The notes under the pieces were generated by a model that had not been told where the DNA came from, made no database searches, and was given only the letters and a program-made list of their open reading frames with translations. From the NCBI GenBank assembly GCA_026770585.1, contig MU646340.1, positions 177,479 through 191,916 of the forward strand: a stretch of DNA of 14,438 nucleotides, given 5' to 3'. Of the stretch, positions 1 through 5,000 are shown piece by piece. Every line of letters begins with the position of its first letter. Within the stretch, counting starts at the first letter, position 1. Made by a program: the position numbers and the translations under genes. Source of the DNA: Baffinella frigidus (lineage: Eukaryota > Cryptophyceae > Cryptomonadales > Baffinellaceae).

Positions 1-217
1 TAACCCCTAAACCCTAAACCCTCAACCCTAAACCCTAAACCCTAAACCCTAAACCCTAAACCCTAAACCCTACACCCTACACCCTAAACCCTAAACCCTA
101 AAACCTAAACCTTAAACCCTAAACCATAAACCCTAAACCCTATAACCCAAACCCTAAACTCTACACCCTAAACCTCAAACCCTACACCCTAAACCCTAAA
201 CTCTAAACCCCACACCC
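1..217. repeat. Terminal telomeric array, CCCTAAA type (degenerate)
   Basis: Near-continuous CCCTAAA units with variants such as CCCTACA, CCCTCAA and CCATAAA. The C-rich strand is on top at the left edge, the orientation expected for a left chromosome end with TTTAGGG telomeres (plant, green-algal and several chromalveolate type). The degeneracy suggests the inner part of the telomere or subtelomere rather than the freshly synthesised tip. Confidence 0.9.
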
Positions 218-338
218 TAGGAGTACCTCGCTCATAAAAAAACGCCCCCCCCCCCTAGGACCCTACGGTAGGCCTGGGCCTCATGGTGGTCCTAAATGTA
301 CGGGGGGTTCGCTTTCTTATGAGCGAGGCACTCCTGTA
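218..338. mobile_element. Family 1 MITE inserted in the telomeric array
   Basis: Inverted ends related to CAGGGGTACCTCGCTCATAA (left end GGAGTACCTCGCTCAT, right end ATGAGCGAGGCACTCCTG) flank a C-run/G-run and a CCTAGGACCCTACGGTAGG core. TA lies on both outer sides (218-219 and 337-338), as for Tc1/mariner-type insertions. Telomere repeat continues on both sides. No coding capacity, so non-autonomous. Confidence 0.8.
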
Positions 339-478
339 CCCTGAACCCTGAACCCTAAATCCCAAACCCTGAACTCTAAACCCTGAACCCTAAACCCTTA
401 ACCCTAAACTCTCAACCCTGGACTTCAAACCTTAAGCCCTGAACCCTGAACCCTGAACCCTCAACCCTCAACCATAAC
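339..478. repeat. Degenerate telomeric repeat, inner segment
   Basis: CCCTGAA, CCCTAAA and CCCTCAA units continue in the same orientation as the terminal array. This segment was probably contiguous with 1-217 before the MITE inserted. Confidence 0.8.
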
Positions 479-521
479 CCCAACTTAGAAGGGCCCTAAT
501 AAGGGCGCTAAGAAGAAGGGG

Positions 522-552
522 AGCGCTTTCCCATGAGCGAGGTACCCCTGTA
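522..552. mobile_element. Right-end remnant of a family 1 MITE
   Basis: AGCGCTTTCCCATGAGCGAG followed by GTACCCCTG and TA matches the right terminal inverted repeat of the intact copies at 1138 and 1716. The matching left end is not visible, so this is a truncated copy at the inner edge of the telomeric tract. Confidence 0.65.
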
Positions 553-560
553 GGAGGGTA

Positions 561-742
561 GGATTTAATCCCGCCAGGTATTTGATTTAAATGCTTTGGA
601 CTTCCCCGAATCAACGAAATTTACTACACAATTGGCCAAATCAGTCGTGTCCAGCCCTGGACGTGACCAATTGTGTGGTAATTTTCATGTATTCGGGGAA
701 CTCCCAACCATTTAAAACAAATACCTGGCGGGATGAGATTCC
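561..742. mobile_element. Foldback element with 66-base inverted arms
   Basis: Arms at 570-635 and 667-732 are inverted copies of each other with roughly a dozen mismatches. Both begin with CCCGCCAGGTATTTG and end with CACAATTGG. The spacer is about 31 bases. Partial similarity extends outward to about 561 and 742. AT-richer than its surroundings. An open frame across it is simply the palindrome read through, not a gene. Confidence 0.7.
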
Positions 743-1137
743 GATCACGGCACTGCACACAGCACGCGAGGTCCGACCCCCCCGGACCCCGGCGAGAACC
801 CCTCGAGCTCGCCCGTCGACTGTGGGTATCTAGGCTCTCAGGGCATCGAATGACTCAAAAGTTATGAGGACACCACTGTAGATTCACTTACATGTAGGCC
901 TCCAAGGTAGATTCACAGAGTCGACTGGAAACTCTGGTCCTTCTAAGACAGAGTTGACTGGTAACTCCGGCCTTTATGCATAAGGCCTGCTCATCCGTTT
1001 CAGCAAACCTCACGAAAGACGAGAGACTCCGCGTGCCACGTGGGGCTTGCAGCGTTCACATCGACCTCGCCGCACGCTGCTGCCTTGGCCGTATGCACAC
1101 TGTTGTTCATTCCCCATGGATGAGGGTAAATCTCCTC
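743..1137. other. Subtelomeric spacer with a short direct repeat
   Basis: No supported gene. Two imperfect 26-base direct copies lie at 917-942 and 950-975 (AGAGTCGACTGGAAACTCTG versus AGAGTTGACTGGTAACTCCG), 33 bases apart. GTAGATTCA also occurs twice just upstream. Confidence 0.6.
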
Positions 1138-1259
1138 TACAGGGGTACCTCGCTCATAAGAAACCGCCCCCCCCATAGGATCCCCCTAGGACCCTAGGCA
1201 TGGTCCTAGTGTAGGTTCCTAGGGGGGGGGCGGTTTCTTATGAGCGAGGTACCCCTGTA
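1138..1259. mobile_element. Family 1 MITE, intact reference copy
   Basis: Perfect terminal inverted repeats starting CAGGGGTACCTCGCTCATAA and continuing GAAACCGCC, then C7 on the left and G9 on the right. The 118-base body (1140-1257) is flanked by TA on both sides (1138-1139, 1258-1259). The interior holds CCTAGGACCCTAGG. Structure and TA duplication are those of a Tc1/mariner-related MITE; no transposase is encoded here. Confidence 0.85.
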
Positions 1260-1292
1260 CGCCGGGCCTCTCGCCCCGAGGCGGGCCCGTCC

Positions 1293-1395
1293 TACATGGG
1301 TAGCTCGCTCATAAGAAACTGCCTCCCCCTAGGACCCTACAGTAGGGACCATGCCTAGGGTCTTATGGTGGTCCTGGGGGGGGGGGGCGGTTTGG
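1293..1395. mobile_element. Family 1 MITE with a lost right end
   Basis: Left end TACATGGGTAGCTCGCTCAT and the shared core CCTAGGACCCTACAGTAGGG are present. On the right the match stops at GGCGGTTT and the expected CTTATGAGCGAGG end is missing. The large palindrome at 1407 follows directly and may have replaced it. Confidence 0.7.
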
Positions 1396-1406
1396 GTGAG
1401 GATTAT

Positions 1407-1476
1407 CCAGCCAATGGCTCCAACGTCTGCCGAGTCGGATAGGCCCGACTCGGCAGACGTTGGAGCCATTGGCTGG
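1407..1476. repeat. Perfect 32-base inverted repeat with a 6-base loop
   Basis: Left arm 1407-1438 and right arm 1445-1476 are exact reverse complements (arm begins CCAGCCAATGGCTCCAACGT). The loop is ATAGGC. The loop plus right arm recurs as a single diverged copy at 9879-9915, so this is a dispersed repeat. Confidence 0.9.
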
Positions 1477-1715
1477 AGTGTGCGGGTCCTCTCTGGGGCC
1501 AGCTACAACCTCATCCGAGAGCAGGGTGTTCCCGGCAGTCAGACGGCAGTAACGCGAGGGAACACACGCTTACTGCGAGTGATTGTTGACGAGAGGGAGA
1601 GTACTAGTCAACACTCGCACTCAGTCCCACTTGTCAACACTCACACTTCCACTCGGTGCGACGGTTTCCAGCGCAGGGAGAGCCTCGGCAGCGCCACCGA
1701 GCGGCGCGAGAAGCC

Positions 1716-1836
1716 TACAGGGATACCTCGCTCATAAGAAACTGCCCCCTCCCCTAGGGCCATCAGAGGGCCGTAGGCATGGGCCTACTGTAGGGTCCTA
1801 GGGAAGGCGGTTTCTTATGAGCGAGGTGCCCCTGTA
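1716..1836. mobile_element. Family 1 MITE
   Basis: TA, then CAGGGATACCTCGCTCATAA and GAAACTGCC; the right end is GGCGGTTTCTTATGAGCGAG, GTGCCCCTG, then TA. Body 1718-1834. The core carries CCTAGGGCC and TAGGGTCCTAGGG. Only single-base differences separate its ends from the copy at 1138. Confidence 0.85.
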
Positions 1837-1840
1837 GGTG

Positions 1841-1870
1841 TGGGTAGGTTGGTGGTCCCCAACCTACCCA
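1841..1870. repeat. Perfect 12-base stem hairpin next to the MITE
   Basis: TGGGTAGGTTGG (1841-1852) pairs exactly with CCAACCTACCCA (1859-1870) around TGGTCC. It follows the MITE end at 1836 by a few bases. No T-run follows and no terminator role is claimed. Confidence 0.7.
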
Positions 1871-1931
1871 TGTGCTCCTCTCAGACTGGGGACAATACCC
1901 TCATCTTCGTCTGTGCTTCTCCCAGCCTATA

Positions 1932-1992
1932 GGAAGCGATCAACTTAACTACATGCATGGGAAAGCGATCAACTTTTGAAAGCGATCAACTT
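1932..1992. repeat. Three direct copies of GAAAGCGATCAACTT
   Basis: Copies at 1932-1946 (GGAAGCG variant), 1961-1975 and 1978-1992. They lie just beyond the stop codon (1999-2001) of the minus-strand gene, so would fall in its 3' untranslated region. Confidence 0.7.
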
Positions 1993-1998
1993 AAGGCG

Positions 1999-2064
1999 CT
2001 AGCGCGATGAGCGGTCGATGCTCTCGAAGGCCTCGGCGAGGAGCCCCTCTGCGAAGTCGTTGGC
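1999..2064 (-). CDS. Terminal exon of the coiled-coil gene
   Basis: Acceptor CTTGGCAG is followed in phase 0 by 21 codons (ANDFAEGLLAEAFESIDRSS, then R) and TAG at 1999-2001. 19 of 21 codons end in G or C. It is acidic and amphipathic and suits a helical C-terminus. It joins in frame to the exon ending at 2866. Confidence 0.6.
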   Translation of the reverse strand, partial: ANDFAEGLLAEAFESIDRSSR

Positions 2065-5000
2065 CTGCCAAGGCGGACCAAACACCCTTTTTAAAACCCG
2101 GGGAGCTGTACAGGATGAGCAGTGTGTAGTAATTTATATATATTTGGTCACGTGGCTACACGCTTGACGTGTAGCCACGTGACCAACTCCCGTACAAAAC
2201 GGCTATCCCTTCGTGGCGAGGGGATCCTTTGCGACGAGGGGGTCTTAAAGAACCCCCTACAGGTCCTGGGCAGGTCCTAGGACCCTACCGTAGGGCGTAT
2301 GAGCCCACTCGCCACTTGAGAGATACTCGACATTTAAAAAGGGTGTTGGAACAGCCTCGTGTGGTGCAGGGGGGAAAGCCAGGTTCAGGGGGGAAAGCCA
2401 CATAAATTATGCAGGGGGGGAAGCCAGATAAATTGTAAAACACGACCGATACAAGCCATACGGCAAGGTGGGACGAGACGTAAGGGCTCTAGCAGCCCGC
2501 GACCACCCCTCGCTGTCGAGCGAGGAGGGGACAACTTCAAAGTTTTCAAGGACTGAAAGCCAAGGCCGGATTCCGCCCCCCTGACTGTCGCATGTGCCGA
2601 GTTCGCTCGAGAAGGGTGGGGGAGGGGTCTGGGGATCCAGTCCCGTGTAGGATCACCTGAGTGACTTTACATAGTCACGCCCACTATCCCTTAAGTGCCC
2701 ATGCCGCCAAATTTGACGGCCAAGAGGTCCTAGGCAGGTCCTAGGGCCCTACCGTAGGGCGTATGAGCCTACTGGTCACGTAAGGGATACGTAGATATAT
2801 GCTGGCACCTGTGTAGTAAATTCGGTTGACAGAAACCCTTTCTGGAATCTTTATTTGAGATTAACCTGGACGCGGAGGCGGGCGTTGTCGCGCAGGAGGG
2901 AGAGCAGCTCCGAGTGCAGCGCGCGCGGGGGCGTCACCGTGTCGATCCGCTCCGACACCACCTGCCATATCATGTGTTCGTTAAGGGGTGTTCAGCCTAA
3001 CGATACCAGTAATTCGCTCCGCCACCTTCTGCGAGCGTACCACAGTTAATTTCGAGTGATCCCTGTATCCCTTAAGCGCGGGGGGGGGGCACCGTGTCGA
3101 TCTGCTCCGACACCACCTGCCATATCATGTATTTGTTCAGGGGTGTTGAGCGTACCGATACCGACAATCCGCTCCGATACCACCTGCGAGGGTGCTAACG
3201 TTGATTTCGAGTGATCCCTGTATCCCTTCAGCGCGCCGGGGTGTCACCATGTCGATCCGTTCTGCCACATCCTGCGAGGGTACAGGGGTTACTCGCAATT
3301 GATGACACGCACCGCCCCTTGGGTGGTCCTATGCTCCTAGGTCGGACCCTAGGGTGATGCGTGCCCCTAATTTCTAGTAATCCCTGTATCCCTTAAGCGC
3401 GAGGTGGGGCCACTGTGTCAATACGCTTTGCAACCATCTGCGAGGTTCCCAACGTTCGACGTTTGAGGACTCCCACCCATCACACAGCGGACTTCGAAGG
3501 GATTTCGTGAATAACCCATACGCGACAAGACATACGACCCTACGGAAGGGAATCCGTAGGGACATAGAGGGGTTCCTACGGATAAGGGGTCACCTTGTTG
3601 ATCCCCGCCGACACTACCTGCCATATCATATGATGTATTTGGCACGGGCTGTTGAGCCTACCGATACCAAAAATGAAGATAATAAATTGAGGGTACGAAC
3701 CGCTCCGCCACTACCTGCGAGGGTACAGGGGTTACTCGTAGTTGAGGACACGCACCGCGCCTAGGGTGGTCCTATGCTCCTAGGTCTAGGCGTACGGTAA
3801 GACCCTAGGGCGATGCGTGTCCCGAATGTCGAGTCACCCCTGTCTCCCTTAAATGGTGAAGTAGGCTGATAGGCTTCTACCTAGGCTGTTAGGTAGGAGC
3901 CTTTTGATGAAAGGTTCGTAGTGCACCGTGTGGGGAGGATTGATAGTAATAAAAAAGAAGAAGAGACTGCCGCCACTCGCCAACGCTGACACGCACCGTC
4001 TTCAGAGGGGTCCTGGGCGCGTGCGACTCTAAGTTCGGAACACGACAGAACCTGTCCCGTTTCTTAAGGCTTCCAACGCCGAAGATAAGGGTGGATATGC
4101 TATTTTAGGCATAAAAAGAAGGCTTGAAATAGCTTAAACCAGGACAGATTCTGGTATGTTCCGAGATGAAATCGCTGGGAAGTACGGGAGGATGGAGGGT
4201 TGCGATGGGTGAGGCGACTATGGGTGTTGGACGTGGGGTAGGGGGTGCAGGGTGCGAAGTGAGCGACACCTCCATACGGATCATTCGTTTCATGATTCAC
4301 TCTATAATTGTGGGCTCGTTTGATATGTGCTATCCCTTAAGTGCCCAACTGGCGAATAATCGCCCATGGAAGCCCTCGGCAGGTCCTAGGGCCCTACGGT
4401 TGGGCGTATGCGCCTACTGGCCACTTACGGGATACATCTGAATAGTGATTTATTTCGCGCAGGGGTGGACGCGCGCAAGGTCTCGCCTTGGCATTCTACC
4501 TTCGGGCGTGAGGTGCAGGGTTTTCGGGAGGGGTCCTAGCTCTGCCTTCGCAAAACTGGGCTCGTCATAGAAGCATCTTAGTCAACTCGTTGTTCTGGTG
4601 TTTCTGCTCTACATGTGTTTCATGGCGAGCGCAGTTATACGCAGGCAGAGGTGGACATCCATGCGACGCCACGCGAATTTCTGAGAGATACTGCTTCTCG
4701 TAACGCTTGACGAATCAAACGGTTTCGTGGAACATCTCTCCAGGTGGTTGCGCTTCGCGCGGTTGGGTCAACTTCTCCTCTTCTTTAGAGTCAAAGGTGG
4801 TGAGCTGAGTCGGGGTCGACCCGCAGGCGGGCTGGTTTTGGTTTTAGTTTTGGTGTTGGTGTTGGTGCTGGTTTTGGTTTTGGTTTTGGTTTTGGTTTTG
4901 GTTTTGGTGGGATTAACCCGCAGGCGGGCGTTGCTGGAGCGGAAGAAGTTGCGCGCCTCGCCCGTCGTCTTCTCCAGGGGGCTCGCGTGCTCGATGCTGC

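Larger units (their letters stand above)
2078..2349. mobile_element. Outer inverted-repeat element holding nested repeats
   Basis: CCAAACACCCTTTTTAAA at 2078-2095 is inverted at 2333-2349 (TTTAAAAAGGGTGTTGG) with one indel. Inside lie the hairpin at 2144-2186 and the family 2 MITE at 2204-2325. Nested structure inside the last intron of the coiled-coil gene, starting 13 bases after its acceptor. Confidence 0.6.

Noticed and set aside
2942-3400. CRISPR-like array
   Set aside because: The units are long, contiguous and contain splice-site and transposon sequence, with no short repeat plus unique spacer pattern, and the genes are eukaryotic.
4083-4180. Possible tRNA or small RNA
   Set aside because: Short complementary patches exist, but no cloverleaf, anticodon arm or T-loop could be drawn.
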